Shown piece after piece: positions 1-7,251 of a stretch of DNA of 14,412 nucleotides (position 1 is its first letter; every line of letters starts with the position of its first letter). A program made the translations under genes and the position numbers. The notes under the pieces were generated by a model that worked only from the letters and a program-made list of their open reading frames with translations, made no database searches and was not told where the DNA came from. The stretch is from DHVE2 group archaeon. Lineage in GTDB: Archaea > Thermoplasmatota > Thermoplasmata > Thermoplasmatales > Aciduliprofundaceae. The DNA lies in contig JALWEL010000056.1 of the NCBI GenBank assembly GCA_027014065.1, positions 1 to 14,412 on the forward strand. The letters run 5' to 3'.

Positions 1-1868
1 TATGCGATGTCCTGATAACGCAACTCCCCATACATGCGCTCCATCTCTACGGCTATTTTACCATGCATGTACTTTTTCTTAAGCGCAGAGAGCTTTTTCT
101 CGATTCCTTCCCGAATTATGCTGTGCTTGAACATAAACCCCTCTTCTTCGCTTTCTACCCAGATCCCGTTTTTCACCACGTTGCTTCCCATCTCTACTAT
201 TTCCAGTTCATCCAAGCCCATCAAATTGGCAATAATATTGATTTCGACGAAATCCCCAATAAGAGAAGCGTAAGAAACCATCGTTTTTTCCCTTTCACTG
301 AGCTTGCTGAACCTCTCGTCGATTATGTCCCTTATCATCTGGGGCAAAGGGATATCCTCATCCAAAACTCCCCCTCGGGATAAACCCATATCCTTTAACT
401 CCAGCAACAGTTCCTTGGCGAAGAGGGGATTGCCCCCGGTCTTCCGATACACTGCTTCCACAACCTCATCGTCGGTGGAGGAGAGGATTTTGTAAACGAT
501 TATTTTCATATCCTCCTTGCTCAAAGGCTTTAGTTCTATCACATGTAAAAGCGAGTCTCTGGACATCCTCCGCATTACCTCCTCCAGTTCAGAATTCATA
601 TCCTCAGGGCGATATGTGGCTATGATCATAACTCGGGAATCTCTGGTGTGCTCCGCAAGGTAATGTAGAAATTTCAGCGATGCGGCATCCATCCAGTGAA
701 TATCGTCCAAGAAGAGAAGAATTGGCTTATCTTCCGCCAATTTTTTGATTTTCTTCGTGATTTCGTAAAACATGGCGGCTCTCTGCATCTCCACAAACTT
801 GCTGTCTCGGGCTTCTAAAAGAGGGGTTTTGTCCATTATTCCCCCCACATATCCTTCAAAGGCCTCTTTTATCGGTAGATACGGCTCTTCGGTGCTGTAA
901 TAAGCCCTTCCCTTCATAACCAAGAATCCTCGAGAGACTGCTTTCGCCACAAACTGCCGCGTGAGCGTTGTTTTGCCGATTCCAGCTTCGCCGGAGATGA
1001 ACACCGCGGAGCCTCGGCCCTTCAAAACTTCCTCCATGCTCTTTTGGAGTTCTTCAAGCTCCTTCTCCCTGCCCACGAACGTTTCTTCCTCTATTTCTAT
1101 TCCCGTGTCTTCAATCAGAGAAATCACACCGCTGTTGAATATTGAGGGATTTGGAACCACGTACACCTTGTTTCCTCGGCTCACCACCACATCTATCATG
1201 TCCTTAATGAATAGCATCGATTTTTTTGGTTCAAGGGCTACGAGATAATCCAAGCAGTCTATTCCCACATCCCCTTCGGACTCCTTTATCATCCTAATTC
1301 CAGAAAATAGCAGGTTCTCCGCATCATTCTCATTGGATATCACAATCCCCATATTTCCCTTATTGGTTATCCAGAAAACATCTCCTTTAGGCTCAGCCAT
1401 GAGCACCTTTGGCTCCGGAACTTTCAATTTTTTATTGAACACCACTTCTCCCAACGAGCGCCATACGTCTATATCATGATTTACGGCGAGAATGACAGTG
1501 GTGCCTTCTTTTTTAACTTCCCTAACGAAGCGGAAAACGTCCTCCCGGGAGAGAACATTCTCCAAGTATTCTAGGCCATGAATCAACACACACCTTCCAC
1601 CATTTTTGAAGAATTGAATCACTTCGTCTAAAACTTCGAACTCTAACCTGTCGGGAGAATACGCGTTCCCTTTGCCAAAATATGTGAGCCAGAGGACATT
1701 TTGTATTCCGTATCTTTTTCTCAACACTTCCGGAGGCTTGATTGTGATAACCATGGATTTATCCTGCTCGCAATTTCGCACGAAGGATAAAAACGCGGCA
1801 TGCTCATTCGAGATGACGTTTATCTCATTTTCTCGCAGGGGAATTGCCTCTCCATTCTCTATTTGCAT
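1..1868 (-). CDS. DUF835-STAND/AAA_16 ATPase signalling protein (3' end outside window)
   Basis: The minus-strand frame is open from ATG 1868-1866 to the window edge, giving 622 residues; the next codon begins TA and is cut. Residues ~55-145 resemble archaeal DUF835 (GLEYL at 98-102), and residues ~170-245 look like a second, diverged copy (CLDYL at 205-209). An ATPase module follows: VGRE at 265-268, Walker A GEAGIGKTT at 293-301, Walker B FLDDIHWMD at 386-394, an arginine-containing ATYRP at 417-421, and TGGNP at 477-481. This order and the LDDxxWxD form are typical of STAND-type AAA_16 ATPases such as MalT-like regulators. Helical sequence from ~500 on suggests winged-helix then TPR-like repeats continuing outside. 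The likely role is a cytosolic, nucleotide-dependent signalling switch; the ligand and output are unknown. It is divergent from the hemerythrin sensor, with 102 bp between the starts. ATPase assignment is firm, the DUF835 call good, and function open. Confidence 0.85.
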   Translation of the reverse strand, partial: MQIENGEAIPLRENEINVISNEHAAFLSFVRNCEQDKSMVITIKPPEVLRKRYGIQNVLWLTYFGKGNAYSPDRLEFEVLDEVIQFFKNGGRCVLIHGLEYLENVLSREDVFRFVREVKKEGTTVILAVNHDIDVWRSLGEVVFNKKLKVPEPKVLMAEPKGDVFWITNKGNMGIVISNENDAENLLFSGIRMIKESEGDVGIDCLDYLVALEPKKSMLFIKDMIDVVVSRGNKVYVVPNPSIFNSGVISLIEDTGIEIEEETFVGREKELEELQKSMEEVLKGRGSAVFISGEAGIGKTTLTRQFVAKAVSRGFLVMKGRAYYSTEEPYLPIKEAFEGYVGGIMDKTPLLEARDSKFVEMQRAAMFYEITKKIKKLAEDKPILLFLDDIHWMDAASLKFLHYLAEHTRDSRVMIIATYRPEDMNSELEEVMRRMSRDSLLHVIELKPLSKEDMKIIVYKILSSTDDEVVEAVYRKTGGNPLFAKELLLELKDMGLSRGGVLDEDIPLPQMIRDIIDERFSKLSEREKTMVSYASLIGDFVEINIIANLMGLDELEIVEMGSNVVKNGIWVESEEEGFMFKHSIIREGIEKKLSALKKKYMHGKIAVEMERMYGELRYQDIA

Positions 1869-1892
1869 TCCTGTTCAATTAATGCACAATTC

Positions 1893-1902
1893 GTAATAAA
1901 CT
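1893..1902 (-). promoter_or_regulatory. TATA-like box of the DUF835-ATPase gene
   Basis: The minus-strand sequence AGTTTATTAC is centred about 29 bp upstream of ATG 1868. At normal archaeal spacing this would give a transcript with a leader of a few bases at most. A weak AGGA directly before the ATG is the only ribosome-site-like sequence. Confidence 0.45.
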
Positions 1903-1935
1903 TTCCGAACACTCAAATGATGGAGCATGTCGCAT

Positions 1936-1947
1936 AAAAAATTAAAT
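1936..1947 (+). promoter_or_regulatory. TATA-like box of the hemerythrin-sensor gene
   Basis: AAAAATTAAATA is centred about 28 bp upstream of ATG 1971, so transcription should begin at or within a few bases of the start codon. No Shine-Dalgarno match is present, which fits a leaderless mRNA. It lies back to back with the promoter of the divergent ATPase gene, so one regulator bound between them could act on both. Confidence 0.5.
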
Positions 1948-1970
1948 ACGATAAGAAATGAGTATGGGGT

Positions 1971-3005
1971 ATGGAGAAAGAAAGGCTTTGCAGAGGCGGA
2001 ATTTACTTTACCAGAATAAAATATGTGAAAGAAAAATACGGAACTTCCGGGATGTCAAGATTATATGAGAGAATGAAGAGATACGGGTACAACGGCCCCG
2101 CCTCAGAGGAAGAGATAAAAATAGCCGACTGGTACCCGCAGAAATACGATTTGATTTTTCTGAAGGCAGTGAAGGACGAGTTTGGAGAGCGAGCACTTAA
2201 AAATATGGGTAGAACTGTGCCAAAAATAAATGCGGGAATACCGAGCACGTTTCTGAAATGGGACCCCACACCCGAGGAACTGATAAAGAACAGCGGAAAA
2301 TACTGGAGCATGTTCTACAACTTCGGAAAATTAGAAGGGAAAATTATTCAGCGTGGAGAGGGAATAATAAGAGGATACGGGATATCCGAGGACCCTATTT
2401 TCTGCGAACTTTTAACCAATTATTTTCAGGGACTCGTTGAATGGACAGGTGCAAAAGATGTTAAGGTGGAGCACATCAAATGCGCTCATAGAGGTGACGG
2501 AGTGGAAGAGTGGATAATAAGGTGGAAAAGCGAGAAAATAGAGAAAAAGAGAGAAATAAAATGGGACGACTCACTGGCAAGCGGAGTGGAAGAAATAGAT
2601 AGACAGCACAAGTATTTCATAAAAATATTAAACGAAATAAACGAGAATATTAACGGTGGAGATAAGAACTCGCTCATAAGCGTGCTTCACTTCATGGACT
2701 ATTACGCCCACTGGCATTTCAGCTCGGAGGAAAAGTACATGAAGATGTACAACTACCCCGATTTCGAAAAGCACCATGAGCAGCACGAAAAATTCTATCG
2801 ATATACTCAAGATACCATAAAAAAAGCAACTGAAAAGGTGGACGATGACCTGATATTCTCGGTGAACAAATATCTGGTGGACTGGGTCATAAATCACATA
2901 ATGGGCGAGGACAAAAAATTCGCACATTTCATGAGGACTAGAAACTTAGTTATGCAGGAGGAAAAAATGCCCGCGGAGATAGAAAGAAAATTAAACTCAT
3001 TCTAA
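1971..3005 (+). CDS. V4R/TIGR02265-like sensor domain fused to hemerythrin
   Basis: 344 residues in two parts. Residues ~8-186 resemble the TIGR02265/DUF2378 type of small-ligand domain (related to V4R and heme-NO-binding folds): RGG near the start, WYP at 54-56, and a late H-x-x-C-x-x-RGDG pattern at 168-177 followed by a Trp-rich strand. Residues ~195-325 form a bacteriohemerythrin domain opening with IKWDD and DRQHKYF. All seven di-iron ligands are visible: H213, H249, E253, H268, H272, H309 and D314. The spacings H-x3-E, 15 to the next His, H-x3-H and H-x4-D match the canonical protein. The domain should bind O2 (or NO/iron) reversibly at a di-iron site. No signal peptide or membrane helix is seen, so the protein should be cytosolic. 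It is divergent from the STAND ATPase, suggesting sensory work. Hemerythrin is firm; the N-terminal family rests on remembered motif pattern only. Confidence 0.88.
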   Translation: MEKERLCRGGIYFTRIKYVKEKYGTSGMSRLYERMKRYGYNGPASEEEIKIADWYPQKYDLIFLKAVKDEFGERALKNMGRTVPKINAGIPSTFLKWDPTPEELIKNSGKYWSMFYNFGKLEGKIIQRGEGIIRGYGISEDPIFCELLTNYFQGLVEWTGAKDVKVEHIKCAHRGDGVEEWIIRWKSEKIEKKREIKWDDSLASGVEEIDRQHKYFIKILNEINENINGGDKNSLISVLHFMDYYAHWHFSSEEKYMKMYNYPDFEKHHEQHEKFYRYTQDTIKKATEKVDDDLIFSVNKYLVDWVINHIMGEDKKFAHFMRTRNLVMQEEKMPAEIERKLNSF

Positions 3006-3009
3006 AATA

Positions 3010-3030
3010 TTTTTAAAAAGTGTTAAATAG
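3010..3030 (+). promoter_or_regulatory. AT-rich promoter candidate for tldD-tldE
   Basis: TTTTTAAAAAG at 3010-3020 and TTAAATAG at 3023-3030 are both possible TATA boxes. Either would start transcription roughly 3040-3055, leaving a short leader that contains the Shine-Dalgarno sequence at 3054-3060. I cannot choose between them by eye. Confidence 0.35.
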
Positions 3031-3064
3031 CATTATTGCATACTGATGAAAAAAGGTGATTGGA

Positions 3065-4483
3065 ATGGATAATTTGAACGAATTTGTGGTGGATTACGCC
3101 ATGGGGAAAGGCGCGGATTACTCCGAGGCCAGATTTCAGGGCGATGAAGGAATAAACATAATGGTGAAAAACGGAGAACTGCAGGGGGTTTCCGTGATCA
3201 AAGACTCGGGCATAGGAATTAGAGTTTTAGTGAATGGAGGAATGGGATTCGCATCCACGAACATTCTATCTAAAGAATCTGTGAAGGACACAGTGGATGT
3301 GGCCATAAAGTTAGCGCGCTCGGCTTCGAAGCTAAGAAAGGAGAAAATCGAGTTCAGCGAAGAATCGTTCCACGAGGTAAAATACGAGGTGATGATGAAG
3401 AAGGATTTCTCCAAGCTGGGATTCGAAGATAAATTGGAGTATTTGAAGAGAATAGAGGAAGATGTGAAAGCCACTGAGATCAACGTGCCCATGAGATTTC
3501 TCAGCTATCACGACTGGATAGAGAAGAAAATATTCGTGAACTCGGAAGGTGCAAGGGTCGTAAGCGTGATTCCCAGAGTTTCGATAATGTACAATTTGGT
3601 TGTGGTTGAGAACGGGATGATGGAGCAGGCCCCATTTGTAGAATACGCCTTCGCCGGTGGTTTGGAGCATATAGAAGAAGTGGAGCCGTGGAAGAAGGCG
3701 GTGGAAGATGTTAGCGCACTCAAAAATCTCATTACCAAGGGAGTTAAAACTCCTGAGGGAAAGGTGGACGTGGTAATCTCCCCGGAAGTTGCTGGAATAG
3801 CGGTGCACGAGAGCGTTGGACATCCCTACGAATCGGATCGCATATTCGGCAGAGAGGCGGCACAGGCCGGCGAGAGTTTCGTGAAGCCGGATATGCTGGG
3901 AGAGAGGATAGGAAGCGAGGCCGTGAATGTAATCGAAGATCCAACCCTTCCCAACAGCTGGGGATTTTATTTGTACGACGACGAAGGAGTTAAGGCTAGA
4001 CCGAGATATTTGATAAAGGACGGCATAATAACGGAATTTCTGCTGAATAGAGAATACGCAAAAAAATTGGGATTGAACTCCAACGCGGCCGCAAGAGCGG
4101 TCAATTACAACCGCGAGCCGATTGTGAGAATGGCCAACACATATCTCGCAAAAGGGGATCATTCCTTCGAAGAGCTAATTGAAGGGATAAAACATGGAGT
4201 CTATGTGAAGAGTTTCAACGAGTGGAACATAGATGACAGGAGATACCAGCAGAGGTACATAGGGAGGGAAGCTTACCTCATAGAGAATGGAGAACTCAAA
4301 GAGCCAGTGAGAAAGCCCATAATCGAGATAACCACGAGGGCGCTGTGGAGCAGCGTGGACGCCGTTTCGCGTGAACTGGAGTTCTACCCGGGAACCTGCG
4401 GAAAGGGCGAGCCAATGCAAGGTGTCCCTGTGTGGATGGGCGGAGCGCATGCCAGATTGAGGGGCATAACACTCAGGAGGTGA
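3065..4483 (+). CDS. tldD: TldD-family metalloprotease
   Basis: 472 residues, normal length for TldD (peptidase U62/M103 family). The zinc site HExxxH is seen as HESVGH at residues 248-253, preceded by the hydrophobic strand typical of the family. In bacteria TldD forms a heterodimer with TldE/PmbA that degrades unfolded peptides, matures microcin B17 and processes CcdA; the archaeal substrate is unknown. The next gene is the TldE partner, supporting a complex. I place the start at ATG 3065: AGGTGAT at 3054-3060 matches the 16S 3' end four bases before it, whereas the in-frame GTG at 3056 lies inside that site. tldE follows with 5 bases between stop and start, so the two are almost certainly one operon. 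The protein has no signal peptide and should be cytosolic. Confidence 0.93.
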   Translation: MDNLNEFVVDYAMGKGADYSEARFQGDEGINIMVKNGELQGVSVIKDSGIGIRVLVNGGMGFASTNILSKESVKDTVDVAIKLARSASKLRKEKIEFSEESFHEVKYEVMMKKDFSKLGFEDKLEYLKRIEEDVKATEINVPMRFLSYHDWIEKKIFVNSEGARVVSVIPRVSIMYNLVVVENGMMEQAPFVEYAFAGGLEHIEEVEPWKKAVEDVSALKNLITKGVKTPEGKVDVVISPEVAGIAVHESVGHPYESDRIFGREAAQAGESFVKPDMLGERIGSEAVNVIEDPTLPNSWGFYLYDDEGVKARPRYLIKDGIITEFLLNREYAKKLGLNSNAAARAVNYNREPIVRMANTYLAKGDHSFEELIEGIKHGVYVKSFNEWNIDDRRYQQRYIGREAYLIENGELKEPVRKPIIEITTRALWSSVDAVSRELEFYPGTCGKGEPMQGVPVWMGGAHARLRGITLRR

Positions 4484-4486
4484 ATC
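4475..4486 (+). promoter_or_regulatory. Shine-Dalgarno for tldE overlapping the tldD stop
   Basis: AGGAGGTGAATC is a near-complete complement of the archaeal 16S 3' end, two bases before ATG 4489, and it includes the tldD stop TGA (4481-4483). It sets the tldE start and implies that translation of the two partners is coupled. Confidence 0.8.
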
Positions 4487-4488
4487 AT

Positions 4489-5799
4489 ATGTTCGAAATA
4501 AATGAAAAATTAATGAATCTCGGGAAAAAGATGGGTTTCGGGGACATGGTAATCATATCCACGCTAAACGACAGAAAGCAGGTAAGATTTGCCAACGGCG
4601 AGATAACCATCGCAAAGAGATGGTTAGAAAAGAAGACGGAAATATTCGTTGAGAAGGATAAGAGGGTGGTGAGCACCGAGATTTCTAATTATGAGGAGAA
4701 GCACATGGAAGAAGTCATGCAAAATCTAAATAAATTGATGAGCTCCGTGGAGAAGAAGGAAGATTATTACGGCATCGCTGAGGGGCCGTTCAAGTACGGA
4801 GAAATAGAAGAAACATTCGACAAAAAAATTTTGGACACAGACCCCATAGAGCACATAGAAGCGGCAATAAACGCAACAAAGCTGGACAGGGTTGCGGGAG
4901 TGCTTTACATCGATCATCCTCAAATATACCTGAGCACCAGCAACAGCGTTGAAGCGAAGGACGAGGGAACGGGCATCGAGATCAGTGTGCGCGCCTTCAA
5001 GGATGATCTGGCCAGCGGACATTCGACAAATTCCTCGAGAGTTCTATCAAAATTCAAACCTGAGGACGCGGGCGAGAAGGCCGGAGAAATCGCAAGGATG
5101 GTAGAAAAACCCACATTAGGGGAGAGCGGAAAATTCGACGTGATATTTGATCCCATGGCCATAGGCAATCTGCTCTCCATGATGGGAAGATTCACCTCAG
5201 CAATGGCCGTGGAAGCTGGGTTCAGCTTTTTAATGGGAAAATTGAGAAAGAAAGTGGCCAGCGAAAATTTCACCTTCAGAGATATTGGAAATCTACCCAA
5301 TGGATACGGCACAAGAAAGTTCGACGACGAGGGCGTGCCCACAAAGAGCACAGATATAATCGAGAACGGAACACTGAAAACGTATCTTTTAAACACCAGC
5401 TACGCAAAAAAATACAACATGGAGAACACGGCAAACTCAGGGATAATAATGCCAAGGCCGTGGAATCTCTACGTTGAGCCGGGAGAGCACGAAGAGGTGG
5501 AAATATTCGACGTGCCTAGGGCCATATACGTGACTAACGTATGGTACACACGGTTCCAGAACTACGTTTCCGGAGATTTCTCAACCATTCCGAGAGATGG
5601 AATATTCTTAGTTGAGCATGGAGAGATTAAAGGAGCGATAAAGAACATACGAATCAGCGACAACATGCAGAGATTGCTCATGGGTATAGATGCAATAGGA
5701 AAAGATCTTAGACAGGTGCACTGGTGGGAAGCCGAGATTCCCGTATTCGTGCCGTACATAAGGGTCAAGGACGTGGGCATAACGAGAGCCACACAGTGA
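4489..5799 (+). CDS. tldE: TldE/PmbA-family partner of TldD
   Basis: 436 residues, usual PmbA/TldE length, collinear with TldD but lacking HExxxH, as expected for the non-catalytic partner. Shared family landmarks include NGEIT near residue 36, GKFDVIFDP in the middle, and NGTLKTYLLNTSYAKK in the C-terminal half, which parallels the equivalent loop in TldD (ITEFLLNREYAKK). It is expected to form a heterodimer with TldD that encloses the zinc site and takes unfolded peptides. The start is fixed by the strong Shine-Dalgarno sequence over the tldD stop; an upstream in-frame ATG at 4432 lies inside tldD and has no ribosome site. A T-rich stretch after the stop (5807-5830) may end the transcript and also holds the pyrH promoter. 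Confidence 0.9.
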   Translation: MFEINEKLMNLGKKMGFGDMVIISTLNDRKQVRFANGEITIAKRWLEKKTEIFVEKDKRVVSTEISNYEEKHMEEVMQNLNKLMSSVEKKEDYYGIAEGPFKYGEIEETFDKKILDTDPIEHIEAAINATKLDRVAGVLYIDHPQIYLSTSNSVEAKDEGTGIEISVRAFKDDLASGHSTNSSRVLSKFKPEDAGEKAGEIARMVEKPTLGESGKFDVIFDPMAIGNLLSMMGRFTSAMAVEAGFSFLMGKLRKKVASENFTFRDIGNLPNGYGTRKFDDEGVPTKSTDIIENGTLKTYLLNTSYAKKYNMENTANSGIIMPRPWNLYVEPGEHEEVEIFDVPRAIYVTNVWYTRFQNYVSGDFSTIPRDGIFLVEHGEIKGAIKNIRISDNMQRLLMGIDAIGKDLRQVHWWEAEIPVFVPYIRVKDVGITRATQ

Positions 5800-5806
5800 T
5801 ATGGCA

Positions 5807-5818
5807 ATTTTTTAATAC
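5807..5818 (+). promoter_or_regulatory. TATA box of pyrH
   Basis: ATTTTTTAATAC is centred about 27 bp upstream of the pyrH ATG at 5840. No Shine-Dalgarno sequence lies in the pyrimidine-rich stretch between them, so the mRNA is probably leaderless. Confidence 0.55.
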
Positions 5819-5839
5819 TTTCTCCCCTTTTCTCGAACC

Positions 5840-6496
5840 ATGGTTGTTATTTCGCTAGGTGGCTCCATTGTTGCAGGGGGAGAGATGAGCGTGGATTATC
5901 TGCGAAGATTCAGAAGATTCATGGACGAAGAGGAAGAAAAGATTTTCATTGTGGTTGGTGGAGGAGCAACTGCAAGGAGATACATAAGCATGGGTAGAGA
6001 AATAGGAATGGACGAGTACTCGCTTGACGACATAGGAATCGAGGCTACGAGGCTCAACGCGAGGTTGCTAATCACACCCAAGACCTATCCTAAAATTCCA
6101 GAGAATATAGAAGAGGGAATAATCGCATCTATGAGCTACAAGAACGTGGTGATGGGTGGTACCGAGCCGGGGCACACCACCGACGGCGTGGCTCTTCTTT
6201 TGGCTGAAAAATTGGGAGAGGGGAGAATAATCAACATGACTTCCGTGGGGGGCATATACGACAAAGACCCGAAAAAATACGAGGATGCTAAGATCATCCC
6301 AAAGATGAGCTACGATGATGCAAAGAGATTTTTTTTAGAGACCAATATGGATGCGGGGCTGAGCATTCCCTTCGATTTGCTCGCATTAAAAATTGCGGAA
6401 AGGAGCAAAATAAAGATATACGTGGTGGGGAAGGACATCGATAATCTCAGAAGGGTGATAAAAAATGAAGATTACAAAGGAAGCGTTATTGAATAG
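5840..6496 (+). CDS. pyrH: UMP kinase, archaeal type
   Basis: 218 residues of the amino-acid-kinase fold, making UDP from UMP and ATP. Landmarks: SLGGS at 5-9 (phosphate loop), GGGATAR at 40-46, the DDIGIEATRLNA block at 63-74, GGTEPGHTTD at 106-115 (UMP contact region), NMTSVGGIYDKDP at 132-144 (nucleotide site), and DLLALKIAE near the C-terminus. The DIGI-x-ATRLNA block and short length mark the archaeal form, as opposed to bacterial PyrH or isopentenyl phosphate kinase, which lack this combination. It is cytosolic and usually hexameric. The start is the only reasonable ATG and sits at leaderless distance from its TATA box. Its 3' end overlaps the next gene by 32 bp and carries that gene's ribosome site. 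Confidence 0.93.
   Translation: MVVISLGGSIVAGGEMSVDYLRRFRRFMDEEEEKIFIVVGGGATARRYISMGREIGMDEYSLDDIGIEATRLNARLLITPKTYPKIPENIEEGIIASMSYKNVVMGGTEPGHTTDGVALLLAEKLGEGRIINMTSVGGIYDKDPKKYEDAKIIPKMSYDDAKRFFLETNMDAGLSIPFDLLALKIAERSKIKIYVVGKDIDNLRRVIKNEDYKGSVIE
6451..6459 (+). promoter_or_regulatory. Shine-Dalgarno for the DUF2085 gene inside pyrH
   Basis: AAGGGTGAT lies five bases before ATG 6465, inside the pyrH reading frame. It supports a real 32-bp overlap between the two genes rather than a later start. Confidence 0.65.
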
Positions 6497-7028
6497 CCTC
6501 ACCCTCGAATTGAAGAAAAAGAAGCAGAGTTGGATCGCGTACATTCCATTCATACTTGCATTCACTTGGGTTCTTCTCCTATTCCTTCCCCCTCTGCTCA
6601 TGCCCCACGGAACGATATATCTGGGGAACGAAGGGAAGGTCAGTGTTCCAGACAACGCAGATTACATAAATGCACACATTCACAATCCAGTATTCAGAGG
6701 TGTTTATCTCATAGGGGATGTGATGTGCCATCAGCATGCAAACCGCTCCTTCTTTATCAACGGAAACCAGATGCCTTTTTGCTCGAGATGCACCGGCATA
6801 TTCTTGGGCCTTGCATTCGGACTTTTAATTGGAGGTATGTTCAAAGTTAGAATGGGCGCAGCTCTCTATCTTTTGGGGTTGGTTCCCCTCGGATTAGATG
6901 GAGTGATTCAACTTCTAACCGCGTACGAAAGCACCAACTTCAATAGAATTGTCACGGGCATGATAGTGGGCACGTTCTCCGCCTTGGTGTTTGCATACAT
7001 ATTCTACGACTCGAAACCTAACTCTTGA
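6465..7028 (+). CDS. DUF2085 family membrane protein
   Basis: 187 residues. A lysine-rich N-terminus (residues 1-22) is followed by a membrane helix at ~24-46, an extracytosolic-looking stretch at ~47-85, then helices at ~110-127, ~130-150 and ~160-181. The family signature is clear: CHQ at 88-90 and CSRCTG at 106-111. The three Cys and one His could bind a metal, but this is inference. DUF2085 proteins occur in archaea and bacteria and have no established function. It is co-transcribed with pyrH and overlaps it, though no metabolic link is evident. The stop overlaps the convergent UPF0248 gene by 11 bp, leaving no room for a terminator between them. Confidence 0.82.
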   Translation: MKITKEALLNSLTLELKKKKQSWIAYIPFILAFTWVLLLFLPPLLMPHGTIYLGNEGKVSVPDNADYINAHIHNPVFRGVYLIGDVMCHQHANRSFFINGNQMPFCSRCTGIFLGLAFGLLIGGMFKVRMGAALYLLGLVPLGLDGVIQLLTAYESTNFNRIVTGMIVGTFSALVFAYIFYDSKPNS

Positions 7029-7251
7029 CCCTTTCCCACACAACCTTCCCATCGTAGAGAATCTTAATTACTCTATGGTAAGGAATCATTCCGTCCCGAG
7101 TGAATATGAATTTATCGCCCATGTCCACGATATCGTCGCCCTTCAAAACGGCAAATCCCCGCGGATTCAATCGGTCCACGTAATAAACTTCAATCTTAGA
7201 AAAATCAGTGTCGGGTCTCCATTTGTACTCGTTCAGCGTTTTGCGGACCAT
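7018..7251 (-). CDS. UPF0248 (DUF504, MJ1316-like) protein
   Basis: 77 residues, the normal size of this small archaeal family. The C-terminal signature is visible: FTRDGMIPYHRVIKI at ~49-63 ending with a conserved VWER at 71-74. Domains of this type (MJ1316) were predicted from comparative genomics to bind RNA ends carrying a cyclic phosphate; as far as I know this is not shown for the archaeal stand-alone proteins. It is the last gene of a minus-strand operon and overlaps its upstream neighbour by 19 bp. A strong Shine-Dalgarno sequence (7257-7265) fixes the ATG at 7251. Cytosolic; function unproven. Confidence 0.85.
   Translation of the reverse strand: MVRKTLNEYKWRPDTDFSKIEVYYVDRLNPRGFAVLKGDDIVDMGDKFIFTRDGMIPYHRVIKILYDGKVVWERVKS

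Noticed and set aside
34..1896. Several short plus-strand frames across the left end
   Set aside because: They are all antisense to the continuous minus-strand DUF835-ATPase frame, which carries clear Walker motifs.
3056..3058. GTG as the tldD start
   Set aside because: It is part of the AGGTGAT ribosome site that serves ATG 3065.
3332..4162. Long open frame (276 codons) on the minus strand opposite tldD
   Set aside because: It lies fully antisense to a well-recognised TldD gene, has no domain, no ribosome site, and a composition explained by the codon bias of tldD.
4432..4434. Upstream in-frame ATG for tldE
   Set aside because: It lies inside tldD without a ribosome site, whereas ATG 4489 has a near-perfect one.
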